Positions 1 to 4,449 are shown, numbered from the stretch's first letter. The stretch is 6,906 nt of DNA from Oscillospiraceae bacterium (GCA_031281115.1 JAITFV010000124.1:1-6906), one strand, 5' to 3'. Numbers and translations are program-made. Notes: generated by a model not told the origin, from the letters alone.

Positions 1-2
1 AG

Positions 3-275
3 TACCGAGTAAAAGAAAACGATGACCTTTATATCGAGCAGCTTGACACCGAGGGCGAATTCACGTTTGAAAACGTCGTCCTCATAGGAAAAGGGGACGA
101 AATCGTAGTAGGTACGCCTTACGTAAAAGGCGCGAGCGTCAAAGCTGTGATTGTAAAAAGCGGCAAAGCAAAAAAAATAACTGTCTTCACCTACAAACCC
201 CAAAAAGGACAAAAACGGAAACTCGGTCACAGGCAGCCGTACACAAAAGTGAAAATTGAGGAAATTATCTCTTAG
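3..275 (+). CDS. rplU: Large-subunit ribosomal protein bL21, 3' part (5' end outside the window)
   Basis: This is the C-terminal part of ribosomal protein bL21, which binds 23S rRNA in the 50S subunit. The open frame enters at the window edge with YRVKENDD, the residues that follow the MYAIIETGGKQ-type start of the family, so only about a dozen residues are missing. The middle reads ENVVLIGKGDEIVVGTPYV, and the end carries the basic stretch KPQKGQKRKLGHRQPYTKVKI, typical of the rRNA-binding C-terminus. The stop is TAG at 273–275. The gene is followed after 86 bp by rpmA, the usual order. No Prp (YsxB) cysteine protease gene lies between them, unlike most Firmicutes. Identification is secure; the true start and any L21 leader lie outside the window. 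Confidence 0.96.
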   Translation, partial: YRVKENDDLYIEQLDTEGEFTFENVVLIGKGDEIVVGTPYVKGASVKAVIVKSGKAKKITVFTYKPQKGQKRKLGHRQPYTKVKIEEIIS

Positions 276-294
276 TGAAAAACATAAGAGCATA

Positions 295-340
295 GAAAAT
301 ACGCTGTACCGCTGTGGGAGATGTATTTTCGTAACATCTT
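295..340 (+). promoter_or_regulatory. Two overlapping, mutually exclusive stem-loops between rplU and rpmA
   Basis: GAAAATAC (295–302) pairs perfectly with GTATTTTC (323–330). AGATGT (319–324) pairs with ACATCT (334–339), with a possible extra G·U pair outside. The two stems share bases 323–324, and the second stem occupies part of the first loop, so both cannot form fully at once. They sit directly upstream of the rpmA ribosome binding site (AAAGGATG, 346–353). This could tune rpmA translation or be chance in an 86-bp spacer. No known riboswitch or leader motif was recognised. Confidence 0.3.
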
Positions 341-361
341 GTATGAAAGGATGATTAAAAT

Positions 362-619
362 ATGGCACATAAGAAAGGCGTAGGTTCAACTAAGAACGGT
401 CGCGACAGCGAGTCCAAGCGGCTCGGCGCCAAGCGCGCGGATGGGCAGTTCGTGCTCGCGGGCAATATCTTAGTGCGTCAACGCGGGACAAAAATCCACC
501 CCGGCAATAATGTTGGTCGCGGTAAAGATGATACTTTATTTGCAATCGTTGACGGGAATGTTAAATTTGAACGCTGCGGAAAATCCCGCAAGCGCGTCAG
601 TGTCTATGCGGCGGAATAA
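362..619 (+). CDS. rpmA: Large-subunit ribosomal protein bL27
   Basis: Full-length bL27 of 85 residues, a 50S protein whose N-terminal tail reaches the peptidyl-transferase centre. The sequence opens [20 protein letters not shown] and contains the family core [19 protein letters not shown] (residues 34–52) and a basic C-terminus. A good Shine–Dalgarno, AAAGGATG, precedes the ATG. The start is notable: the protein begins directly at the mature MAHKKG form, with no hydrophobic N-terminal extension ending in FF or similar before the AxKKGVGS motif. Most Firmicutes make L27 with that extension and remove it with the Prp protease, encoded between rplU and rpmA. Here both are missing, which is self-consistent. 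It belongs to the rplU–rpmA–(obgE) cluster. Confidence 0.98.
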   Translation: MAHKKGVGSTKNGRDSESKRLGAKRADGQFVLAGNILVRQRGTKIHPGNNVGRGKDDTLFAIVDGNVKFERCGKSRKRVSVYAAE

Positions 620-628
620 TTTTGTTAC

Positions 629-697
629 GTAGGGGCGAACTGTGTTCGCCCGTTATGTTATGCGATTTTTTATCGGGCGAACACAGTTCGCCCCTAC
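629..697. repeat. Nested palindromic repeat: perfect 24-bp inverted repeat whose arms are themselves hairpins
   Basis: Bases 629–652 and 674–697 are perfect reverse complements (24 of 24) around a 21-base spacer. Each arm is also a small palindrome: GGGCGAAC-TGT-GTTCGCCC in the left arm and its complement in the right. The element starts 10 bp after the rpmA stop codon. It has no clear T-run after it, so it is not a textbook terminator, although it would fold strongly. The design resembles REP/BIME-like or MITE-like repeats scattered through genomes. No second copy occurs in this window, so dispersion cannot be shown here. Confidence 0.75.
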
Positions 698-711
698 AAT
701 ATTAATCCTAA

Positions 712-727
712 AAAACGCAAGCGTTTT
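712..727 (+). terminator. Short A/T-flanked stem-loop, possible terminator of the rplU–rpmA transcript
   Basis: AAAACGC (712–718) pairs with GCGTTTT (721–727), a 7-bp perfect stem. The two-base gap implies an effective loop of four. It is preceded by A-rich and followed by TATT sequence, and lies about 95 bp after rpmA. The stem is short and the T-run weak, so termination is possible but uncertain. It may simply be one hairpin of the repeat-rich block at 629–847. Confidence 0.35.
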
Positions 728-743
728 ATTGCGGATGAATATT

Positions 744-790
744 GTGCATTTGTTTCGGTTGTCTGCCGCAGGCAGACGAGAAACAAGCAC
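744..790. repeat. Long interrupted stem-loop in the rpmA–membrane protein gap
   Basis: A nested inverted repeat is built from three paired blocks: GTGC (744–747) with GCAC (787–790), TTGTTTC (750–756) with GAAACAA (780–786), and GTCTGCC (761–767) with GGCAGAC (771–777). The central loop is GCA. This gives 18 pairs broken by small internal bulges. It has no coding function and no T-run. It is one of four consecutive inverted repeats between rpmA and the next gene, and looks like part of a mobile repeat or structured leader. Confidence 0.6.
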
Positions 791-797
791 GTTTTGA

Positions 798-847
798 GCA
801 ACGAAACTCCCGAGCGGCTTTACCGTGAGGTGCATGAGTTTCGTTGC
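798..847. repeat. 12-bp perfect inverted repeat just upstream of the small membrane protein gene
   Basis: GCAACGAAACTC (798–809) is the exact reverse complement of GAGTTTCGTTGC (836–847), enclosing a 26-base loop. The repeat ends 14 bases before the GGAGG ribosome binding site (862–866) of the next gene. It could be the inverted termini of a very small element, or a leader RNA hairpin next to the ribosome binding site. It lies within the longer TTG-started version of the following ORF, which argues against that longer start. Confidence 0.6.
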
Positions 848-874
848 AGAGTAATATATACGGAGGTCAATAAA

Positions 875-1150
875 ATGACGTTAAAAGGCAAGAGTATTCT
901 TTGGTTCGTTATTTCTTTAATTCTTACTGCGGCTTTCTTCGTAGTTTTAACTTTTGCGTATCTTAATAATTTCTATGTGTTGCTGTCGCTTTCTCTTTTA
1001 GCTGCGGCAATCATAATGATGGTTTCGTGGGTTTGCTACTACCTTGCTGCCGGCAAATATAAGGATTCGCTTAACCCTAAAGCAAAACAAAAATACCACA
1101 AAAAAGGCAACCGCAAGGAAAGCAGAAAAGCAGTAAACAGAATAAAATAG
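875..1150 (+). CDS. Small two-helix membrane protein with a very basic C-terminal tail, function unknown
   Basis: I do not recognise this 91-residue protein. Residues 8–30 (ILWFVISLILTAAFFVVLTF…) and 33–57 (FYVLLSLSLLAAAIIMMVSW…) form two strongly hydrophobic helices joined by a short NN turn. The tail from about residue 60 to 91 carries 13 Lys/Arg in 32 residues. With a Lys-containing N-terminus, the positive-inside rule places both ends in the cytoplasm. The ATG at 875 is preferred over an upstream in-frame TTG at 794. It has GGAGG at 862–866 with 8-base spacing, and the hydrophobic domain begins right after it, whereas the extra 27 residues would be encoded by a hairpin repeat. It sits between rpmA and obgE in the same direction. 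The basic tail could bind nucleic acid or ribosomes, but that is only inference. Confidence 0.75.
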   Translation: MTLKGKSILWFVISLILTAAFFVVLTFAYLNNFYVLLSLSLLAAAIIMMVSWVCYYLAAGKYKDSLNPKAKQKYHKKGNRKESRKAVNRIK

Positions 1151-1158
1151 AGTAATCC

Positions 1159-1195
1159 CGCTTGACTTAAAATTGATAGAATTTTGAGTTAAGCG
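1159..1195 (+). promoter_or_regulatory. 16-bp stem-loop in the leader of obgE
   Basis: Bases 1159–1174 (CGCTTGACTTAAAATT) pair with 1180–1195 (AATTTTGAGTTAAGCG) over all 16 positions, two of them as G·U pairs, around a GATAG loop. It lies 8 bp after the membrane protein stop and 23 bp before the obgE ATG. There is no U-run, so it is not a standard terminator. It may stabilise the upstream mRNA end or affect obgE, whose own ribosome binding site (AAGG, 1204–1207) is weak. Confidence 0.45.
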
Positions 1196-1218
1196 AATAT
1201 AACAAGGTTGTATTAAAA

Positions 1219-2511
1219 ATGTTTGCAGATATAGTTAAGGTTTCGGTAAAGGCGGGCAGCGGCGGCAACGGTGCGGTTTCTTTTCATCGTGAGAAATATG
1301 TGGCTGCGGGCGGGCCGGACGGCGGCGACGGCGGTAAGGGCGGCGATATTATCTTCAAAGCTGACGATAATCTTTCGACGCTGATTGATTTCCGCTACAA
1401 GCGCAAGTACGCCGCAGAGGATGGCAAAAAGGGTGAGCAAAAGAAAAGCACCGGCAAATCCGCTCCCGATACCGTTATAAAAGTACCGCGCGGAACGCTC
1501 GTAAAAGATAGCGAAACAGGCAGGCTCATCGCCGATATTTCGGGCAGTGAGCCTGTTATAATCGCGCGCGGCGGCAAGGGCGGCAAAGGCAACATGAATT
1601 TCGCGACACCCCGGCGGCAGGCTCCGCGCTTCGCGAAACCGGGCTTCCCGGGGGAGAAGTTCGAGCTTACTCTTGAATTGAAATTACTCGCCGATGTAGG
1701 GCTTGTCGGCTTCCCGAACGTAGGCAAATCCAGCCTCATAAGTGCGGTAAGCGCGGCAAAACCCGAAATCGCAAATTATCATTTCACAACTCTTACTCCT
1801 GTTCTCGGCGTAATCCGCGTAGGCGAAAAAAGCTTTGTCATGGCGGATATTCCGGGGCTTATTGAGGGCGCGAGCGGCGGTGCGGGGCTGGGGCATAATT
1901 TTCTGCGGCACGTTGAGCGGTGCAGGCTGATAATTTACGTTGTTGATGTATCGGGCATTGAAGCCCGCGACCCAAAAGAAGATTTTGAGAAAATCAACCA
2001 TGAGCTTCGCCAATTTTCGCAGGAACTTGCAGATTTGCCGCAAATCGTTGCCGCGAACAAATCCGATATTGCCACCGATGAACAAATTGAAGACTTTAAA
2101 AATTATATTAATAATTGTCAATTGTCAAATGTCAATTGTCAATTGTTCGTCATTTCTGCCGCTACGAAAAAAGGCACACAGGAACTTGTAAACCACGCCG
2201 CCGCAAGGCTCGGCGACCTGCCGCCGGTGAAGCTGTATGAAGCCGAACCTGTGTCGCTTGAAGAGCTTGACCGTAAGCAAGCCGAAAAGCGTGTTTTCGC
2301 CGTAAACAAGCTTGAGGACGATTTCTATGAGGTTAAAGCTGAATGGCTTGCGCCTATTCTGTCGATGGTGAACATGGATGATTATGAGAGCTTGCAGTAT
2401 TTCCAGCGGGTTTTGCGCTCGTCGGGGATTATTGATGCGCTTGAAGCGGCGGGGGTCCGGGAAGGCGATACGGTGAGCGTGTTTGATTTTGAGTTTGAGT
2501 TTATAAATTAG
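1219..2511 (+). CDS. obgE: GTPase ObgE/CgtA, ribosome assembly and stress GTPase
   Basis: This is a 430-residue Obg GTPase, an essential 50S assembly factor that also links GTP level to growth and sporulation. The glycine-rich Obg fold covers roughly residues 1–158 (FADIVKVSVKAGSGGNGAVSF, GGPDGGDGGKGGDI, ARGGKGGKGN). The G domain follows, with G1 GFPNVGKSS at 164–172, the switch I threonines in HFTTLTP, G3 DIPG at 210–213, G4 NKSD at 280–283 and G5 SAA at 313–315. A C-terminal OCT domain starts near residue 345 (EPVSLEEL…) and ends in an acidic VFDFEFEFIN. All nucleotide-binding motifs are intact. The segment between G4 and G5 is about five residues longer than in B. subtilis Obg. It contains NCQLSNVNCQL (299–309), encoded by a heptamer DNA repeat. 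The upstream ribosome binding site is weak (AAGG). A terminator follows directly. Confidence 0.98.
   Translation: MFADIVKVSVKAGSGGNGAVSFHREKYVAAGGPDGGDGGKGGDIIFKADDNLSTLIDFRYKRKYAAEDGKKGEQKKSTGKSAPDTVIKVPRGTLVKDSETGRLIADISGSEPVIIARGGKGGKGNMNFATPRRQAPRFAKPGFPGEKFELTLELKLLADVGLVGFPNVGKSSLISAVSAAKPEIANYHFTTLTPVLGVIRVGEKSFVMADIPGLIEGASGGAGLGHNFLRHVERCRLIIYVVDVSGIEARDPKEDFEKINHELRQFSQELADLPQIVAANKSDIATDEQIEDFKNYINNCQLSNVNCQLFVISAATKKGTQELVNHAAARLGDLPPVKLYEAEPVSLEELDRKQAEKRVFAVNKLEDDFYEVKAEWLAPILSMVNMDDYESLQYFQRVLRSSGIIDALEAAGVREGDTVSVFDFEFEFIN
2113..2147 (+). repeat. Five tandem heptamers (AATTGTC type) inside obgE
   Basis: The run reads AATTGTC (2113), AATTGTC (2120), AAATGTC (2127), AATTGTC (2134) and AATTGTT (2141), so two units vary by one base. 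Three heptamers equal seven codons, so the peptide repeats with period seven: NCQLSNV then NCQLF (residues 299–310). The AT-rich run is unlike the surrounding coding sequence and falls in the loop between the G4 and G5 motifs of the GTPase, where extra residues could be tolerated. It looks like an expanded or inserted simple repeat. Confidence 0.85.
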
Positions 2512-2520
2512 ACCTGTCTT

Positions 2521-2548
2521 AAAACCTTGCCGTTTATGGCAAGGTTTT
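2521..2548. terminator. Bidirectional intrinsic terminator between convergent obgE and the RluA-type gene
   Basis: AAAACCTTGCC (2521–2531) pairs perfectly with GGCAAGGTTTT (2538–2548), an 11-bp stem around GTTTAT. The A-run on one side and T-run on the other let it work on both strands. It starts 9 bp after the obgE stop and about 45 bp beyond the stop of the opposing gene. It should end transcription of both convergent genes. Confidence 0.9.
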
Positions 2549-2593
2549 ATTGGGGAGCACTAAGGGACTGCAAAAAAATAAACTTGACAATCC

Positions 2594-3256
2594 CTAACCT
2601 CCGAATATTTTCATAAACGCGGCAGGCACAGCCGATTCAAACTTCATTTCCTCACCGGAAGTCGGATGTTTGATACTCAGAATGTTCGCATGAAGCCCCA
2701 TTCTGTTAAACGGATTTGTTGCCGCGCCGTATTTTTTGTCGCCCGCAATCGGGTGTCCGATGTCTTTCATATGGACACGGATTTGATTTTTTCTGCCGGT
2801 TTCAAGCGTGATTCCGAGCAGTGAATATTTCCCCGATATTCGCAAAACCCGGTAATTCGTGACCGCAAGTTTCCCGTCACCTTCCCTGCGGCTCGAATAC
2901 ACCAGCAGCGTTTTCGTCTGTTTCAGCCACGATGTAATCCTGCGTTCGGGCGTTTTTACCTTACCCTCAACAACTGCGATATAACTCCGCTCGAGAGCGG
3001 TTTCCTCCCAGTTGTCCTGTAATTTCAACTTGATTTTCTCGCTCTTCGCCAGCAGCATAACGCCTGATGTGTCGCGGTCAAGCCGATGTACAATCCAAGC
3101 GCGCCCGCGTTTGTTTTTCAGGTAATCGCTGACAAGGCGGCAGGCGGTATTTTCGGATTGCCCATCGGTTGAAACCGACAGCATCCCCGCCGGTTTTTCA
3201 ATCACGATTATATCGCTGTCTTCATAAATTATATTAAATTTCCGATTCTTTTTCAT
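2594..3256 (-). CDS. RluA-family pseudouridine synthase, single catalytic domain
   Basis: This 220-residue enzyme should isomerise specific uridines to pseudouridine in rRNA or tRNA. The N-terminus enters directly into the catalytic domain (IIYEDSDIIVIEKPAGMLSV, residues 9–28), so the S4 RNA-binding domain found in RluC/RluD types is absent. The signature HRLDRDTSG lies at 57–65, with D60 the expected catalytic aspartate. The second family motif, ETGRKNQIRVH, lies at 152–162, followed by HPIAGDKKYG at 168–177 and the C-terminal LHANILSIKHPTSGE. The length suits the short RluA/YlyB-like branch; the exact target cannot be told from sequence. The ATG has GGGGAAGG about eight bases upstream. It converges with obgE and shares its terminator. 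A short open stretch ends with TAG directly abutting this ATG, suggesting translational coupling now or in the past. Confidence 0.93.
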   Translation of the reverse strand: MKKNRKFNIIYEDSDIIVIEKPAGMLSVSTDGQSENTACRLVSDYLKNKRGRAWIVHRLDRDTSGVMLLAKSEKIKLKLQDNWEETALERSYIAVVEGKVKTPERRITSWLKQTKTLLVYSSRREGDGKLAVTNYRVLRISGKYSLLGITLETGRKNQIRVHMKDIGHPIAGDKKYGAATNPFNRMGLHANILSIKHPTSGEEMKFESAVPAAFMKIFGG

Positions 3257-3346
3257 CTACTGCCTTCCCCGGCGGAATCCGTGTTCTTTCATAACCGTGC
3301 GGATTCGCCGCTCCACATCATGAACCAGAGCCAAGAAATAGATTTT
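3257..3346 (-). pseudogene. Short open stretch abutting the RluA-type gene, possible 3' remnant of an upstream gene
   Basis: On the minus strand, 29 codons are open between a TAA (3347–3349) and a TAG (3257–3259) that directly precedes the ATG of the pseudouridine synthase. The peptide contains LALVHDVERRIRTVMKEHGF followed by RRGRQ, a charged, helix-like composition that looks like a real protein C-terminus. It has only an internal ATG for an 11-residue peptide. I do not recognise the family. It could be the tail of a gene whose front was lost when the neighbouring AT-rich DNA arrived, or chance. Confidence 0.25.
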
Positions 3347-3363
3347 TTAAACATCTTTTTCAT
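3289..3363 (-). CDS. Possible 24-residue hydrophobic peptide downstream of the DUF4304-like gene
   Basis: An ATG at 3363 is preceded by GAAAGGGAC at good spacing and opens a 24-codon frame. It starts MKKMFKKSISWLWFMMW and ends in a polar GESARL. The lysine-rich start and aromatic/hydrophobic middle suit a tiny membrane peptide. The frame overlaps the possible remnant at 3257–3346 in another frame, so at most one is likely real. It begins 31 bp after the stop of the DUF4304-like gene and could be translated from the same transcript. Support is only the ribosome binding site and composition. Confidence 0.2.
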   Translation of the reverse strand: MKKMFKKSISWLWFMMWSGESARL

Positions 3364-3394
3364 AATTTTTACGTCCCTTTCAAAGTTGTTTAAT

Positions 3395-4204
3395 TTATAC
3401 ATCAAGCCCATATGACTTAAGTATTTCAATGTTTGTCGCTTTGCGATGTTCAATTTCTGCAAGAGTTTTATCATATAGTTGGGGGTCATCGATATATTTG
3501 TCCCTCTTAGCTATTTCGCGGAGTTTTACTTCATCATATCTTTTTAGACGGTTTTCAAGTTCCTCTTGAGTATGCTCATGCTTTCCGATTTTAACGTTAT
3601 GGGCGTATATGGAGTTATGCCTTTTCATGTTTCTCTCTTTAAGTTCAATGTAATTTTCTGTCAGCATATATAAAAGCCATTCGTTGCAATATTCGCCATC
3701 GATATCGTTGCCAAAGTTTTCATAATCACGAATAAATGGAAATGGACTATAAACATGAAAATATTCTATACAAGAATCAATATTTACAGCAGTGTTAAGG
3801 GCAGGAAGCATAAACTTCTCGGTTATTTTTAATGAATGCTTAACTATGTCAACCATTGTGCTTTCATTATATTTAAAATTAAATAAACTTCCTCTAAATA
3901 CAGGGTCAAATTCAAGCGGGTATGAGTTTTCATGAAATTTGAGATTATCATTAAGCCAGTCGGTATTGTCTTTCGGGCTTTCGCTTAGAGTAATTCGCTG
4001 ACGATATACTGTAGCCACCCCACCCAAGATATTAAGCCAATTTTCATTAGGACAATGATATGTTTTTTTAAACGTTATAACATGAATAATTTCATCACCA
4101 ATAAGCCGCACGAAATACGGATATTTGCTCTTGATTCTTTTAAATCCGAGGGGTGTGAGTGCTTCGCCGAAGACATCGAGGAAGACTTTGTTTAGTGTTG
4201 ACAT
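3395..4204 (-). CDS. DUF4304-like protein of unknown function (AT-rich accessory gene)
   Basis: This is a 269-residue soluble protein with no signal peptide or membrane helix. Its N-terminal third, with FGEALTPLGFKRIKSKYPYFVRL (residues 12–34) then DEIIHVITFKKTYH, has the layout of the DUF4304 family: a 'lkplGFkk' segment followed by two strands. I assign it by motif memory, not by a search, and no biochemical role is established for that family. The last third (roughly 185–265) is highly charged and helical, with ELKERNMKRHN and a likely coiled coil EELENRLKRYDEVKLREIAKRDKY. The ATG has a near-perfect AAAGGAG (4211–4217). Base composition is visibly more AT-rich than obgE or spoIVA, suggesting acquisition. 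A MITE lies 28 bp upstream, between this gene and the only strong promoter seen on this strand. Confidence 0.7.
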   Translation of the reverse strand: MSTLNKVFLDVFGEALTPLGFKRIKSKYPYFVRLIGDEIIHVITFKKTYHCPNENWLNILGGVATVYRQRITLSESPKDNTDWLNDNLKFHENSYPLEFDPVFRGSLFNFKYNESTMVDIVKHSLKITEKFMLPALNTAVNIDSCIEYFHVYSPFPFIRDYENFGNDIDGEYCNEWLLYMLTENYIELKERNMKRHNSIYAHNVKIGKHEHTQEELENRLKRYDEVKLREIAKRDKYIDDPQLYDKTLAEIEHRKATNIEILKSYGLDV

Positions 4205-4232
4205 GAGGAACTCCTTTCAGTTTTTTCTTCAT

Positions 4233-4371
4233 TAGACTTCTTGCGTAACTCGTTTGCGGTAGAATTTCGGCAAATTTTCCGCCCTGCTTCGTTAAAATTT
4301 TTTGCAAGGCACAAAGCATGACGAAAAATATTCTCAAAAATCCACTCGCTCAGAGTTACGCAAGAAGTCTA
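4233..4371. mobile_element. 139-bp MITE with perfect 19-bp terminal inverted repeats
   Basis: TAGACTTCTTGCGTAACTC (4233–4251) and its exact reverse complement (4353–4371) bound a 139-bp segment without coding capacity for a transposase. Both ends terminate in TA, which fits a TA target-site duplication as made by IS630/Tc1-mariner-type transposases; the repeats proper would then be 17 bp. The family link is inference from the TA ends. It is inserted upstream of the DUF4304-like gene's Shine–Dalgarno. Deleting it down to one TA joins the upstream promoter region directly to that gene's ribosome binding site. Confidence 0.8.
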
Positions 4372-4387
4372 TTGTATTATTTTTCAT
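4334..4387 (-). CDS. 17-codon leader-type ORF running from the promoter region into the MITE
   Basis: An ATG at 4385–4387 sits seven bases after AGGGGG (4395–4400), the strongest Shine–Dalgarno signal on this strand. The frame encodes MKNNTIDFLRNSERVDF and stops at TGA (4334–4336). Residues from about the seventh onward are encoded by the MITE terminal repeat, so the original reading frame has been cut by the insertion. With the MITE removed, the frame would read MKNNTIMKKKLKGV and overlap the start of the DUF4304-like gene. It may be a leader peptide or the start of a lost gene. Confidence 0.35.
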   Translation of the reverse strand: MKNNTIDFLRNSERVDF

Positions 4388-4391
4388 AAAA

Positions 4392-4440
4392 AATCCCCCT
4401 GTTGAGTGTCCACTACATTGTAACACTTAACAAGGGGATT
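4392..4440 (-). terminator. Intrinsic terminator downstream of spoIVA
   Basis: On the minus strand an 18-base arm (4440–4423) pairs with 4409–4392 at 16 Watson–Crick positions plus one G·U. The loop is 13 bases, and the sequence ends GGGGGATTTTTT, giving a proper U-run for transcripts leaving spoIVA (stop codon at 4450). The same DNA also contains a promoter, listed separately. The second arm includes the AGGGGG ribosome binding site of the next small ORF. Confidence 0.8.
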
Positions 4441-4445
4441 GTCAA
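4417..4445 (-). promoter_or_regulatory. Near-consensus sigma-A promoter, with a TACA/TGTA dyad at the −10 box
   Basis: On the minus strand TTGACA (4440–4445) and TACAAT (4417–4422) are separated by exactly 17 bases. That is a full −35 consensus and a five-of-six −10. The −10 lies in TTACAATGTAG, a dyad of TACA and TGTA halves one base apart, flanked by GTGT and ACAC. BlaI/MecI/CopY-type repressors use TACA/TGTA half-sites, normally two bases apart, so a repressor site is only a suggestion. Transcription would run toward the MITE and the DUF4304-like gene. Confidence 0.7.
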
Positions 4446-4449
4446 TTAA

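Noticed and set aside
653..835. 60-residue antisense ORF between rpmA and the membrane protein gene
   Set aside because: Encoded by overlapping inverted repeats; no ribosome binding site or family match.
794..874. Upstream TTG start that would lengthen the small membrane protein by 27 residues
   Set aside because: No ribosome binding site at the TTG, the extra codons fall in a 12-bp inverted repeat, and the ATG at 875 has GGAGG at ideal spacing.
1162..1203. Sigma-A promoter for obgE using TTGACT
   Set aside because: No −10-like hexamer at 16–18 bases; the TTGACT lies in a stem-loop arm instead.
1213..2121. Three antisense ORFs opposite obgE (75, 114 and 145 residues)
   Set aside because: They are shadows of a GC-biased coding frame: no family resemblance, and the plus-strand product is a complete Obg GTPase.
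2113..2147. CRISPR-like or iteron array
   Set aside because: Units are only seven bases with no spacers, and the run is in frame inside a coding gene.
1940..2191. 83-residue ORF in another frame within obgE
   Set aside because: Lies wholly inside the G domain coding sequence, with no ribosome binding site or recognisable protein.
3364..3489. Longer 66-residue version of the small ORF ending at 3289
   Set aside because: Its first part overlaps the 3' end of the DUF4304-like gene in another frame; only the inner ATG at 3363 has a ribosome binding site.
4140..4337. 65-residue ORF spanning the MITE and the start of the DUF4304-like gene
   Set aside because: Built from MITE sequence and an out-of-frame reading of the DUF4304-like gene; no independent support.
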